From SIG587 sp045544035 (lineage in GTDB: Bacteria; Bacillota; Clostridia; Oscillospirales; Acutalibacteraceae), in assembly GCA_045544035.1 (NCBI GenBank), contig JAZPYE010000008.1, positions 62,001-126,000 on the forward strand: 64,000 bases of DNA, written 5' to 3'. Position 1 is the first letter of the stretch. The number at the start of each line of letters is the position of its first letter. Below are positions 18,713-27,075 of this stretch, in pieces. The notes beneath the pieces are model-generated. The model was not told the DNA's origin and did no database searches. It worked only from the letters and a program-made list of their open reading frames with translations. A program made the position numbers and the translations under genes.

Positions 18713-18766
18713 GAGAGTGAAAAACGACCACGATGTCGAAATTTGCTGTATAAAAGGAGCAAAAAA

Positions 18767-19318
18767 ATGTCTATTGGTTTTAGAAAAAGTCTTTTCGGCT
18801 TTAACACAAACGATGTTATAAATTACATCGATAAAATGCACACCGCTTTTAATGATAAACAAACCTCCCTTACAAATGAGCTTGAAAAATTAAACGGTGA
18901 GCTTTCCCTTTCTAAGGAAAATTATGATTCCCTTTTAAAGGAAAAGGATGAAATCGCCGCAAGACTTAACGAATTTGAAGAAAAATATGCCGAGATTCAG
19001 CGCCTTAGCGAGGTTATCGGAAAGCTTTATTTAGTAGCTCAGGCAAACGCCAAAGCAATTATTGAGCGAACAAATGAAAATTCCCGAATTACAAATGAGG
19101 AAATTTCCAAAAATCTCATTGCCATTGATGAAGCACAGTCCTCCCTTGCCGCTCTTAGAGAGCAGCTTAACAAAACATCTGACGGCTTCCTTAGTGAAAT
19201 TGATTCCCTGCTAAGCTCCCTAAAAGATGTTAAAAATCAGGTTGAGGAAAACTGTGAGGCAGCCAAAAGAAGCGAAGAAGAATTTGAAGCCGTTTTCGAA
19301 AGTTTAACCGAAAAATGA
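18767..19318 (+). CDS. DivIVA-like coiled-coil protein
   Basis: 183 residues. The N-terminus MSIGFRKSLFGFNTNDVINY resembles the DivIVA/GpsB lipid-binding segment (phenylalanine loop followed by DV..Y/FL). The rest is a long, heptad-rich coiled coil with Glu/Lys/Leu patterns and no membrane segment. Such proteins assemble at curved membranes and septa. ATG at 18767 follows AAAAGGAGC. Its 3' end overlaps the fumarase beta gene by 4 nt (ATGA), an unusual pairing. Family assignment moderate. Confidence 0.72.
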   Translation: MSIGFRKSLFGFNTNDVINYIDKMHTAFNDKQTSLTNELEKLNGELSLSKENYDSLLKEKDEIAARLNEFEEKYAEIQRLSEVIGKLYLVAQANAKAIIERTNENSRITNEEISKNLIAIDEAQSSLAALREQLNKTSDGFLSEIDSLLSSLKDVKNQVEENCEAAKRSEEEFEAVFESLTEK

Positions 19319-19851
19319 TAACACACAAAATAAATGTTTCTGAACTGCCCGAGAGCATAAAAAAACTTAAAATCGGTGACAGGGTTTTGCTTTCCGGCAC
19401 GGTTTACACCGCCCGTGATGCGGCGCACAAAAGAATTTTCACACTGCTTGAAAGCGGCGAAAAATTACCTTTTGAAATTAAAAATTCCGCGATTTATTAT
19501 GCAGGACCAACCCCTACCCCCGATAATCTTGCCATTGGCAGTTGCGGTCCCACAACCTCATCACGAATGGACCCCTACACACCAAGGCTTCTTGATTTGG
19601 GTCTTAAATGTATTATCGGCAAAGGTGATGTAAACGATGAGGTGTGTAAGGCGATAAAACGAAATGGTGCGGTTTATCTTTGCGCTATTGGCGGCTGTGG
19701 CGCACTTTACGCCACCTGCATTAAAGCATCAAAGGTAATTGCCTTTGATGACCTTGGTTGTGAATCGATAAAAGAACTTGTTTTTGAGGATTTCCCCCTT
19801 ATTGTGGGGGTTGATTTTAACGGTGACAGCCTTTTTAAAAAGCAAAAATAA
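19315..19851 (+). CDS. Fumarate hydratase class I / tartrate dehydratase beta subunit
   Basis: 178 residues corresponding to the C-terminal (beta) swivel domain of class I Fe-S hydro-lyases. Signature stretches: LSGTVYTARDAAHKRI, AIYYAGPTPTPDN, SCGPTTSSRMDPYTP, GKGDV and YLCAIGGCGALYA. It normally pairs with an alpha subunit carrying the [4Fe-4S] cluster to interconvert fumarate and malate (or dehydrate tartrate). No alpha subunit gene is adjacent or anywhere in this window. Translationally coupled to the DivIVA-like gene (ATGA). Confidence 0.88.
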   Translation: MITHKINVSELPESIKKLKIGDRVLLSGTVYTARDAAHKRIFTLLESGEKLPFEIKNSAIYYAGPTPTPDNLAIGSCGPTTSSRMDPYTPRLLDLGLKCIIGKGDVNDEVCKAIKRNGAVYLCAIGGCGALYATCIKASKVIAFDDLGCESIKELVFEDFPLIVGVDFNGDSLFKKQK

Positions 19852-19885
19852 AAGTGAACGCTTGTGTACAAAGCGTTCACTTTTT
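19851..19885. terminator. Bidirectional intrinsic terminator
   Basis: 13-bp inverted repeat AAAGTGAACGCTT/AAGCGTTCACTTT with short loop, A and T tracts on both sides. Serves the convergent fumarase-beta and E2-like genes. Confidence 0.85.
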
Positions 19886-19886
19886 G

Positions 19887-20756
19887 TTATTCAACATCTT
19901 CTTTAATTTCGGGGACCTCATCAAGTCGGTCAGGATTTTTAAGATACTCCTTAATCATCTTCATAACCGACGCATAATAGTGTCCATCACAAATTCTATC
20001 ATCGGTGTTAACCGTGTAATCAATATATTTTCTTTCCTCCACACTGCCATCTTTATTTAACACTACTACATTTCTTTTGGCTCCGTAAGAGCAGAACATA
20101 GGCACATTTCCAAACTCATAAAGATGGTGGAAAACAGGAGGAATACCAAGGGAGCCCATTGAGGTTATAAACAGCGAGCAGTGAAAAGGGCTCAGTTTTA
20201 TAAGACTTTTTGGAAGCAGGTCAAAATAATCCATAAGGTTAAGAATGAACATAACGAATTTTAGCAACAAACCCGGAATATATCTGAAAAACCGTGCCGC
20301 TGAATCAAAGGCACTGTTGTCCCCTTCCTTGCGGTTTTCATCCACCGCCTGTTTAATCTTTTCATAAATCTGCTGGGCGGTGTCATCGGGTTTAAGCACA
20401 ACCTTAACCACCGTTTCGGGAGCATCAAGGCGCAGCTCCTTCTTTATAACAAATGCAACCGTAATTTCATTTCTTGCATAAATTCTTTGCCCTGAAACAA
20501 AGCGGTTAACACCCGGGCGCTGGGCAACGGTGCGAACATATGCCGTTATCAAAACATTCAGCATTCCGAAGCCCTTAAGACCTTCTTGGCGCTTTTTATG
20601 TATGTATTTCTCAATATTTTCAATGTCAATTGAATCTGAAATCATATTAGAAGAGCCCGAACGGGTTTTCATAATATAAGGCGCAACTGCCATCATAGGG
20701 TCAATGCTGCGAAGCCTTCTTCCCTCTTTGCGGTCACCAAAACGCTTTTTAGCCAT
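19887..20756 (-). CDS. Stand-alone E2/CAT-like acyltransferase-fold protein lacking the catalytic His
   Basis: 289 residues resembling the catalytic domain of 2-oxo acid dehydrogenase E2 and chloramphenicol acetyltransferases: GRRLRSIDPMMAVAPYIM at the start, an LNVLITAYVRTVAQRPGVN segment, SLFITSMGSLG, and a C-terminal motif where HxxxDG is expected. Here the sequence is DDRICDG (residues 252-258), so Asp253 replaces the catalytic His. There is no lipoyl or E1/E3-binding domain and no E1 or E3 gene nearby. A hydrophobic stretch (YIPGLLLKFVMFILNLMDYF, about 163-182) may interact with membrane. Function unknown; catalysis by the usual mechanism is doubtful. Confidence 0.75.
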   Translation of the reverse strand: MAKKRFGDRKEGRRLRSIDPMMAVAPYIMKTRSGSSNMISDSIDIENIEKYIHKKRQEGLKGFGMLNVLITAYVRTVAQRPGVNRFVSGQRIYARNEITVAFVIKKELRLDAPETVVKVVLKPDDTAQQIYEKIKQAVDENRKEGDNSAFDSAARFFRYIPGLLLKFVMFILNLMDYFDLLPKSLIKLSPFHCSLFITSMGSLGIPPVFHHLYEFGNVPMFCSYGAKRNVVVLNKDGSVEERKYIDYTVNTDDRICDGHYYASVMKMIKEYLKNPDRLDEVPEIKEDVE

Positions 20757-20845
20757 AGCTAACTCCCCTCAGTAATCTAATGAATATTATACAGCAAACT
20801 TCTCCTTTATTCAAGACAAAATTCGACAAACACAATATATAGAAA

Positions 20846-20872
20846 AAGGACAAGGCAAACTGCCTTGTCCTT
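20846..20872 (-). terminator. Intrinsic terminator after the small membrane protein gene
   Basis: 12-bp stem AAGGACAAGGCA/TGCCTTGTCCTT with AAC loop, followed on the minus strand by a U tract (A tract at 20842-20847 on the plus strand). Confidence 0.8.
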
Positions 20873-20876
20873 AAAA

Positions 20877-21161
20877 TCACAACAAAATAAGCAGCGTTGC
20901 CACGGCAAGCAGTGCCACGGCGCAAAGCGAGAAAATTATAATCCGCTTTTTTTGCCTTCTTTTTTGCTCTAAAATTTCCCTGAGTCCTTTTGTTTTAAGA
21001 GAATCCCCTGATAAATTTGAAACCAACTCACTTGCCGCCCTTTTAACCTTAGCGGAATTCGGCGCCCCTGCCTTTGGGGACACATAAAGAATAATTTTTT
21101 CAAAAAATTCATTTTCGGTATTGTTAATTTCAATGATTTTTTTGTTAACTCCCTTAACCAT
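20877..21161 (-). CDS. Small C-terminally anchored membrane protein, unknown
   Basis: 94 residues, not recognised. The N-terminal two thirds are polar and partly helical. After a basic stretch (LEQKRRQKKR) the last about 20 residues are hydrophobic (IIIFSLCAVALLAVATLLIL), a tail anchor with the soluble part in the cytoplasm by the positive-inside rule. AAAGG precedes the ATG by about 11 nt. It has its own terminator, which supports a real gene. It lies next to the DnaA-box cluster. Confidence 0.6.
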   Translation of the reverse strand: MVKGVNKKIIEINNTENEFFEKIILYVSPKAGAPNSAKVKRAASELVSNLSGDSLKTKGLREILEQKRRQKKRIIIFSLCAVALLAVATLLILL

Positions 21162-21242
21162 AAAAACACAGCCTTTCAGTTATCTCTCAAAACTATTATT
21201 GCTATTTTTTTACAGTTATATTCACTTTTCTATGAAAGAAAG

Positions 21243-21339
21243 TTATCCACCAAAAAGATTTTTGGTTTACATAAAAATGTGGATAACTCGGTGGGTAAGT
21301 TGAACAACTTGGCTTATTTAAGCCATTTTTTTATCCACA
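21243..21339. promoter_or_regulatory. Cluster of three DnaA-box sequences in an AT-rich gap
   Basis: Within 97 bp there are TTATCCACC (21243-21251, plus), TGTGGATAA (21278-21286, a perfect box on the minus strand) and TTATCCACA (21331-21339, perfect on plus). The gap 21162-21383 holds no gene. This may be a DnaA-binding or titration site; it is not beside dnaA. Confidence 0.55.
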
Positions 21340-21383
21340 AAAGGGATTTTTGTCGTTTTATGTAACCCTATATTATAAAATTA

Positions 21384-22073
21384 TCACTCTATTTTTGTGC
21401 CGATTAAAAAGGAAATTGTACGCTCAACCGAATCCTTGGAGTTTCCCCAATCGGCATTTTCTCCTGCGTTTCGGTAATCGTACATTGAGCAATATTTTTT
21501 AACATCATCATGAAGCGTTGCCGAATAATTTTGGGTTATTCGGGTGAGGTTTTTAATAAACTCGCCACACTGAGAATACATTTTTTTCTTATCTGCACCC
21601 AACATTAACATTTCAAAATGGGGCATACAGAACATTTCCTGATTATTAAACATTTCCCTGAAATCTTTTTCGGTTTCATAGGTTTTGTAAAGGGTTTCAA
21701 TCATTCTTGACATTCCCCACTCAATTTTATCGCAAATAAAGCAGGAATCAGTAACGGTTTTTGCCCTTTGACCCTTTGATTTATTACTTCTCAGTAGCTT
21801 ATCCGATAAAATGTTGGTATTTATATCATCAAGATGCGATTCCAGCATTAAAGCAAGCTGAAGTCTGCCTCTCCTACCTAGCATTTGGCGGTAATGCTTT
21901 TCGCAAAAGCCTGTTTTATTGGTCACCTGGCGAACATCAGGCTCCATCATTGCGGCGCCCATAATGTAGGACACAATGTGCTCCTCTACCGTTTTATACA
22001 TTCGGCAAATGGGACAGCCGTCATTTTCCTCAAAAACCTCACTTATGGGAATAGTGCAAATATCATCTCGCAT
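21384..22073 (-). CDS. DUF6062-like cysteine-containing protein
   Basis: 229 residues. Visible are DGCPICRMYKTVEEHIVSY near the N-terminus, GFCEKHYRQMLGRRGRLQLA, then CFICDKIEWGMSRMIETLY and FCMPHFEMLM. Two CxxC plus two CxxH-like sites suggest a metal-binding pair of repeats. This pattern matches a Firmicute family I recall as DUF6062, of unknown function. The start at 22073 (MRDDICTI) is chosen because AAGGAGGTG lies 8 nt upstream; longer readings would run into the divergent gene. No signal peptide, so cytoplasmic. Confidence 0.7.
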   Translation of the reverse strand: MRDDICTIPISEVFEENDGCPICRMYKTVEEHIVSYIMGAAMMEPDVRQVTNKTGFCEKHYRQMLGRRGRLQLALMLESHLDDINTNILSDKLLRSNKSKGQRAKTVTDSCFICDKIEWGMSRMIETLYKTYETEKDFREMFNNQEMFCMPHFEMLMLGADKKKMYSQCGEFIKNLTRITQNYSATLHDDVKKYCSMYDYRNAGENADWGNSKDSVERTISFLIGTKIE

Positions 22074-22088
22074 AAATAAAACACCTCC

Positions 22089-22117
22089 TTGTAAGTATAA
22101 CACAAAAGTGGTACAAT
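22089..22117 (+). promoter_or_regulatory. Promoter of the 8-oxoguanine glycosylase gene
   Basis: TTGTAA (22089-22094), 17-nt spacer, TACAAT (22112-22117), 17 nt before the start codon of the plus-strand gene. Confidence 0.6.
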
Positions 22118-22122
22118 GTAAA
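22094..22122 (-). promoter_or_regulatory. Candidate overlapping divergent promoter of the DUF6062 gene
   Basis: On the minus strand: TTTACA (22122-22117), 17-nt spacer, TATACT (22099-22094). It overlaps the opposite promoter almost completely. Transcription would start at or next to the AAGGAGG, leaving a very short leader. Confidence 0.45.
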
Positions 22123-22134
22123 AGGGTGAAATTA

Positions 22135-22965
22135 ATGCTAAAATTTGTTGCCAAAAATAATAATTTACATATTTCGGGGGTTACCAACTTTTCTCTGTCC
22201 GAAACCCTTGACTGCGGTCAGGCATTCCGCTGGAAAGAAAAAGAAAACGGTGTTTGGTGCGGTGTTGCTCGGGATAAATATTTAGAACTTGAATTAAGCG
22301 GCGACACCCTCATTCTTTATAATACTTCCCTGCTTGATTACAAAGCCTTTTGGGAGAATTATTTTGACCTTAAAACCGATTACGGTGAGATAATTTCTAA
22401 AATATCCAATAATCCAATTTTAAAAGAAGCCGCAAAGCTTGGTGGCGGAATTCGCATTTTAAGGCAGAATTCATGGGAGGCACTGTGTAGCTTTATCTTT
22501 TCCCAAAATAACAATATAGAGCGAATTAAAGGCATTATAGAGCGCCTTTGCGAAAACTTTGGTGAAAACCTTGGAAATGGTTTTTACTCCTTCCCCACGG
22601 CACAAAAAATAGCTTCACTGACAGTGGAAGATTTAGAGGTGCTTCGCAGTGGATTTAGGGCAAAATATGCCATTGATGCCGCAAAAAAAGTGGCATCGGG
22701 TGAAATTGATTTACAAAAAATTGCAAAATTGCCCATTGATGAGGCAAGAAACGAGCTTGTTAAAATTTACGGTGTTGGAGAAAAGGTTGCCGACTGCACC
22801 CTACTTTTTGGAATGTACCGCATTGATGCCTTCCCAAGAGATGTCTGGATTAAGAGAGCAATGGAAAGGCTGTTCCCCGAAGGCCTGCCAAAGGAAACGA
22901 GGGGCTTCGAAGGAATCGTTCAGCAATACCTTTTTTATTATGCAAGATATAAAAAACTTCTATAA
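22135..22965 (+). CDS. ogg: 8-oxoguanine DNA glycosylase / AP lyase
   Basis: 276 residues of the OGG1 type: N-terminal OGG_N domain (TNFSLSETLDCGQAFRWKE), then the HhH-GPD domain with WEALCSFIFSQNNNIERIKG, helix-hairpin-helix LVKIYGVGEKVADCTLLFG and the catalytic KVADC Lys, plus the GPD Asp in RIDAFPRDVWI. It removes oxidised guanine from DNA. Start ATG at 22135 (MLKFVAKNN) follows AAAGGGTGA; longer upstream readings overlap the divergent gene. Ends in a shared terminator. Confidence 0.93.
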   Translation: MLKFVAKNNNLHISGVTNFSLSETLDCGQAFRWKEKENGVWCGVARDKYLELELSGDTLILYNTSLLDYKAFWENYFDLKTDYGEIISKISNNPILKEAAKLGGGIRILRQNSWEALCSFIFSQNNNIERIKGIIERLCENFGENLGNGFYSFPTAQKIASLTVEDLEVLRSGFRAKYAIDAAKKVASGEIDLQKIAKLPIDEARNELVKIYGVGEKVADCTLLFGMYRIDAFPRDVWIKRAMERLFPEGLPKETRGFEGIVQQYLFYYARYKKLL

Positions 22966-22995
22966 AAAATAGCAGTCCAAGGACTGCTATTTTTC
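22964..22995. terminator. Bidirectional intrinsic terminator
   Basis: AAAAAATAGCAGTCC and its complement with a 2-nt loop, flanked by A and T tracts. It overlaps the ends of both convergent genes. Confidence 0.85.
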
Positions 22996-23565
22996 TATTA
23001 GTAATGAATCATCGTTTGTTAGGGCAGCAACCTTATATTTCCCCTCGGCTTTGAGGGCTTCAAAATGCGCCTTTCGCTCATTTGAAAAATGACAGATAAG
23101 AATTCCGTCAAAAAGGTTTAAACCGCTTAAATCGGTAATTCCGATGGTATTTTGGTCATATTTTAAAACGTGCTCAATATTTGCACTTACAAGATGGGCT
23201 CCCGCGCTGCCGCCGACATAAATTACACCGTTTTTAATGTAATCGGTCATTGCCTTATCAAAGCCATGTTTCCTTATTCGGTGCAAAACCGAAAATGTGT
23301 TGCCGCCGCTTAAATAAAGCATATCAATATCTAAATTTTTAAAACTTTCGGCATCGTAATAATTAAGCACCGTTATATTTTCCCTTTTAAAACCAAATGA
23401 CACAAGTCGGTCATAAAATTTATCGCTTAAAATTTCCTTCTTTGATGCGCAGTCATCAGGCATAAACAAAACCTTAATTTCATTGAGGGGTTTTGGAATA
23501 TTATCAAGGATAAACTGCTTTGAATTTTCATTTTTAAAATCACAAGAAGAAAGTATAAGTTTCAT
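22987..23565 (-). CDS. Peptidase S51-like (dipeptidase E / cyanophycinase family) protein
   Basis: 192 residues with a class I glutamine-amidotransferase-like fold. IDMLYLSGGNTFSVLHRI and VIYVGGSAGAHLVS contain the nucleophile elbow GxSAGA with the presumed catalytic Ser; FDGILICHFS gives a downstream His. The family includes aspartyl dipeptidases. ATG at 23565 (MKLILSS) follows GGAGTG. Cytoplasmic, no signal peptide. Substrate unknown. It sits downstream of tuf but behind tuf's terminator. Confidence 0.82.
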   Translation of the reverse strand: MKLILSSCDFKNENSKQFILDNIPKPLNEIKVLFMPDDCASKKEILSDKFYDRLVSFGFKRENITVLNYYDAESFKNLDIDMLYLSGGNTFSVLHRIRKHGFDKAMTDYIKNGVIYVGGSAGAHLVSANIEHVLKYDQNTIGITDLSGLNLFDGILICHFSNERKAHFEALKAEGKYKVAALTNDDSLLIEK

Positions 23566-23624
23566 AACACACTCCAAAATGTTCTAAATTGATTTTAACA
23601 CAATAAGAATATTATGGCAAGAAA

Positions 23625-23655
23625 AAAGGTCTAAGGTTTGCACCTTAGACCTTTT
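23625..23655 (-). terminator. Intrinsic terminator after tuf
   Basis: 14-bp stem AAAAGGTCTAAGGT/ACCTTAGACCTTTT with a 3-nt loop and U tract on the minus strand. It closes the rpoBC-str operon region. Confidence 0.85.
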
Positions 23656-23675
23656 GATTTACTGAAATTCAGTGA

Positions 23676-24872
23676 TTAGTTGATAGCGGTAACAACGCCG
23701 GAACCAACAGTACGGCCACCTTCACGGATAGCGAAGCGGAGACCCTCTTCAATAGCGATAGGAGTGATAAGCTCAACATCCATCTCTACGTTATCACCAG
23801 GCATGCACATCTCGGTGCCTGCAGGAAGAGTGATAACACCGGTAACGTCAGTAGTTCTGAAATAGAACTGAGGACGATAGTTGTTGAAGAAAGGAGTATG
23901 ACGGCCACCCTCGTCCTTGTTCAGAACATAAACCTGACCATGGAACTTGGTGTGGGGGTTGATAGAACCGGGCTTACAAAGAACCTGACCACGCTCGATT
24001 TCAGTTCTCTGGATACCACGGAGAAGAGCACCGATGTTGTCGCCAGCCTCTGCATAGTCGAGGATCTTGCGGAACATTTCGATACCTGTAACAACAGTCT
24101 TCTTTCTCTCATCGGTAAGACCAATGATTTCAACTTCTTCAGAAGTTCTGAGCTGACCACGCTCAACACGACCGGTAGCAACAGTACCACGACCTGTGAT
24201 GGTGAATACGTCTTCAACAGGCATGATGAAGGGAAGGTCTGCCTTACGGTCAGGAGTAGGAATGTAGCTGTCAACTGCATCCATAAGCTCTGCGATAGGA
24301 GCATAAGCTGCATCGGAAGGATCGTTGGGAGCTTCAAGAGCTTTAAGAGCAGAACCCTTGATGATAGGAGTATCATCGCCAGGGAACTCATAAGTGTCAA
24401 GAGTCTCACGGATTTCCATTTCAACGAGTTCGAGAAGCTCTTCATCGTCAACCTGGTCAACCTTGTTCATGAATACTACGATGTAAGGAACGCCTACCTG
24501 ACGAGCAAGGAGAAGGTGTTCTTTAGTCTGAGCCATGGGGCCATCGGTAGAAGCGATAACGAGGATAGCGCCGTCCATCTGAGCAGCACCGGTGATCATG
24601 TTCTTAACATAGTCAGCGTGTCCGGGGCAGTCAACGTGTGCATAGTGACGAGCATCGGTCTCGTACTCAACGTGAGCGGTGTTAATTGTGATACCACGCT
24701 CTCTCTCTTCGGGAGCCTTATCGATGTTTGCATAATCCTCGAATTGTGCCTGACCCTTTAAAGAAAGATACTTGGTGATTGCAGCAGTAAGAGTGGTTTT
24801 ACCATGGTCAACGTGTCCAATGGTACCAATGTTTACGTGGGGCTTAGTGCGTTCAAATTTTGCCTTTGCCAT
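23676..24872 (-). CDS. tuf: Elongation factor Tu
   Basis: 398-residue translational GTPase delivering aminoacyl-tRNA to the ribosome. G1 GHVDHGKTTL, G3 DCPGHADYVKNMITGA with the catalytic His, G4 NKVD. Domains 2 and 3 are complete (GRGTVATGRVERG; TVGSGVVTAI at the end). Strong codon bias. Preceded by GGAGGAAAT. It is the last gene of the str cluster, and the 94-nt gap to fusA contains no terminator. Confidence 0.98.
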   Translation of the reverse strand: MAKAKFERTKPHVNIGTIGHVDHGKTTLTAAITKYLSLKGQAQFEDYANIDKAPEERERGITINTAHVEYETDARHYAHVDCPGHADYVKNMITGAAQMDGAILVIASTDGPMAQTKEHLLLARQVGVPYIVVFMNKVDQVDDEELLELVEMEIRETLDTYEFPGDDTPIIKGSALKALEAPNDPSDAAYAPIAELMDAVDSYIPTPDRKADLPFIMPVEDVFTITGRGTVATGRVERGQLRTSEEVEIIGLTDERKKTVVTGIEMFRKILDYAEAGDNIGALLRGIQRTEIERGQVLCKPGSINPHTKFHGQVYVLNKDEGGRHTPFFNNYRPQFYFRTTDVTGVITLPAGTEMCMPGDNVEMDVELITPIAIEEGLRFAIREGGRTVGSGVVTAIN

Positions 24873-24966
24873 TTGGATTTCCTCCTTAAAATTTTGAAGT
24901 TTTAACTTACGTTATTCATTTTATCAAAAAGTCATAGAAAATTCAAGACCTTTTTGCAAAAAGTTA

Positions 24967-27048
24967 TTAGTTCTTTGCTCTAGCAGTGATAATTTTCTCA
25001 GAAATGCTCTTAGGAACCTCTTTGTAACCGTCGGGTTCCATTACATACTGACCACGGCCCTGTGTTTTGGAGCGAAGGTCGGTAGCGTAACCGAACATAT
25101 CACCGAGAGGCACTCTAGCATTAATCTGCTTAACGCCTGATCTATCTTCAAAGCCTTGAATTTCGCCACGGCGAGAGTTAAGGTCGCCGATAACATCGCC
25201 CATATATTCCTCAGGAACAAGAACTGTTACCTTCATAATGGGCTCGAGAAGCACGGGGTCACCCTTGCGGCAAGCACTCTTGAATGCCATTGAACCGGCA
25301 ATCTTAAATGCCATTTCAGAAGAGTCAACTTCGTGGTAAGAACCGTCATAAAGTGTTACCTTAACGTCAACAACGTTGTAGCCTGCAAGAACACCGGAAA
25401 GCATTGCGCCACGGATACCTGCATCAACAGCGGGGATGTATTCCTTAGGAATAGCACCGCCAACAATGGCGTTGGTAAACTCATAACCCTTACCTGTCTC
25501 GTTGGGTTCAACCTTAATCTTAACGTGACCGTATTGACCCTTACCACCGGACTGACGAGCGTATTTCTCATCAACATCTGCAGCCTGGCGAATGGTTTCT
25601 TTGTAGGCAACCTGAGGTGCACCTACGTTTGCTTCAACCTTAAATTCACGAAGAAGTCTGTCAACGATGATTTCAAGGTGAAGCTCACCCATACCGGCGA
25701 TGATGGTTTGTCCTGTTTCTTCATCGGTGTAAGCCTTGAAGGTGGGGTCTTCTTCAGCCAGCTTTGCAAGAGCGATACCCATTTTTTCCTGACCAGCCTT
25801 GGTCTTGGGTTCGATAGCAACACGAATAACGGGCTCGGGGAAGTTCATTGATTCAAGAATTACAGGGTGTTTCTCATCGCACAAAGTATCACCGGTTGTG
25901 GTGTTTTTGAGACCTACGGCTGCGGCGATATCACCAGCATAGCAGGTTTCAATATCTTCACGGTGGTTAGCGTGCATTTGAAGAATACGGCCCATACGTT
26001 CTTTATTGTCTTTAACCGAGTTAAATACGGTAGAACCTGCATCAACGGTACCGGAATAAACACGGAAGAAGCAGATTTTACCAACATAGGGGTCGGTAGC
26101 AATCTTAAATGCAAGGGCGGAGAAAGGCTCGCTGTCAGAAGAATGACGAACCTCTTCCTCATCAGTATCAGGATTAACACCCTTGATAGCCTCAACATCG
26201 GTAGGAGCGGGCATATAATCAACGATGTTATCAAGAAGGGGCTGTACGCCCTTATTGCGATAAGAAGTACCGCAGCAGATGGGAACCATCTTGCTTTCGA
26301 TTGTTGCTTTTCTGATAATGCGCTTCATATCCTCAACGGAAGGCTCGGTGCCATCCTCAAGGTAAGCCATCATCAATTCATCATCCTGTTCAACGATTTG
26401 TTCAATCATTTCAGAACGATATTTTGCAGCAAGTTCCTTCATTTCTTCAGGGATTTCTTCCACGCGAACATCCATACCCTTATCGTCATAATAAACGATA
26501 GCGTTGTTGTTTACGAGGTCAACGATTCCCTTAAAAGTATCTTCAGCGCCGATAGGAAGCTGAATGGGAACAGCGTTACATTGGAAACGGTCCTTAACCA
26601 TTTTAAGAACATTGTAAAAGTCAGCGCCCATAATGTCCATTTTGTTTACATAGATCATACGGGGAACTTTATATTCATCAGCCTGACGCCAAACGGTTTC
26701 AGACTGGGGCTCAACACCGCCCTTTGCGCAAAGAACGGTAACAGAACCGTCAAGCACGCGAAGTGAACGCTGAACTTCAACGGTGAAGTCAACGTGTCCG
26801 GGAGTGTCGATAATATTGATACGATGGTCCTTCCAGAAACAGGTGGTTGCAGCAGAGGTAATTGTGATACCTCTTTCTTGTTCCTGCTCCATCCAGTCCA
26901 TTACGGCATTACCTTCGTGTGTTTCACCGATTTTATGAGTAATACCTGTATAGAAAAGAATACGTTCGGTAGTTGTTGTTTTACCGGCGTCGATGTGAGC
27001 CATAATACCAATATTTCTTGTTTTTTCAAGTGATACCTTTCTTGGCAT
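24967..27048 (-). CDS. fusA: Elongation factor G
   Basis: 693-residue ribosomal translocase GTPase. G1 AHIDAGKTTTTERIL, G3 DTPGHVDFTVEV, G4 NKMD; domain IV contains GKGQYGHVKI and GGAIPKEYIPAVDAG, domain V ends at QGRGQYVMEPDGYKEVPKSI. The ATG at 27048 (MPRKVSLE) lies 5 nt after GGAGG and is preferred over the longer reading at 27060. Starts 27 nt after the rpsG stop. Confidence 0.98.
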   Translation of the reverse strand: MPRKVSLEKTRNIGIMAHIDAGKTTTTERILFYTGITHKIGETHEGNAVMDWMEQEQERGITITSAATTCFWKDHRINIIDTPGHVDFTVEVQRSLRVLDGSVTVLCAKGGVEPQSETVWRQADEYKVPRMIYVNKMDIMGADFYNVLKMVKDRFQCNAVPIQLPIGAEDTFKGIVDLVNNNAIVYYDDKGMDVRVEEIPEEMKELAAKYRSEMIEQIVEQDDELMMAYLEDGTEPSVEDMKRIIRKATIESKMVPICCGTSYRNKGVQPLLDNIVDYMPAPTDVEAIKGVNPDTDEEEVRHSSDSEPFSALAFKIATDPYVGKICFFRVYSGTVDAGSTVFNSVKDNKERMGRILQMHANHREDIETCYAGDIAAAVGLKNTTTGDTLCDEKHPVILESMNFPEPVIRVAIEPKTKAGQEKMGIALAKLAEEDPTFKAYTDEETGQTIIAGMGELHLEIIVDRLLREFKVEANVGAPQVAYKETIRQAADVDEKYARQSGGKGQYGHVKIKVEPNETGKGYEFTNAIVGGAIPKEYIPAVDAGIRGAMLSGVLAGYNVVDVKVTLYDGSYHEVDSSEMAFKIAGSMAFKSACRKGDPVLLEPIMKVTVLVPEEYMGDVIGDLNSRRGEIQGFEDRSGVKQINARVPLGDMFGYATDLRSKTQGRGQYVMEPDGYKEVPKSISEKIITARAKN

Positions 27049-27075
27049 AGTAACCTCCAAAATATTAGTAAAATA

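Noticed and set aside
21162..21383. Chromosomal replication origin
   Set aside because: DnaA boxes are present, but no dnaA, dnaN, rpmH or parAB genes flank them, and the neighbouring genes do not switch direction here as at an origin. Treated as a DnaA-binding cluster instead.
23898..24761. Long plus-strand open frame opposite tuf (about 287 codons)
   Set aside because: Same reason: shadow of EF-Tu codon bias, no recognisable protein features.
25867..26766. Long open frame on the plus strand inside fusA (about 299 codons)
   Set aside because: It is antisense to a highly conserved, strongly codon-biased gene; such genes often leave the opposite strand open. The translation has no recognisable domain and no ribosome binding site context.
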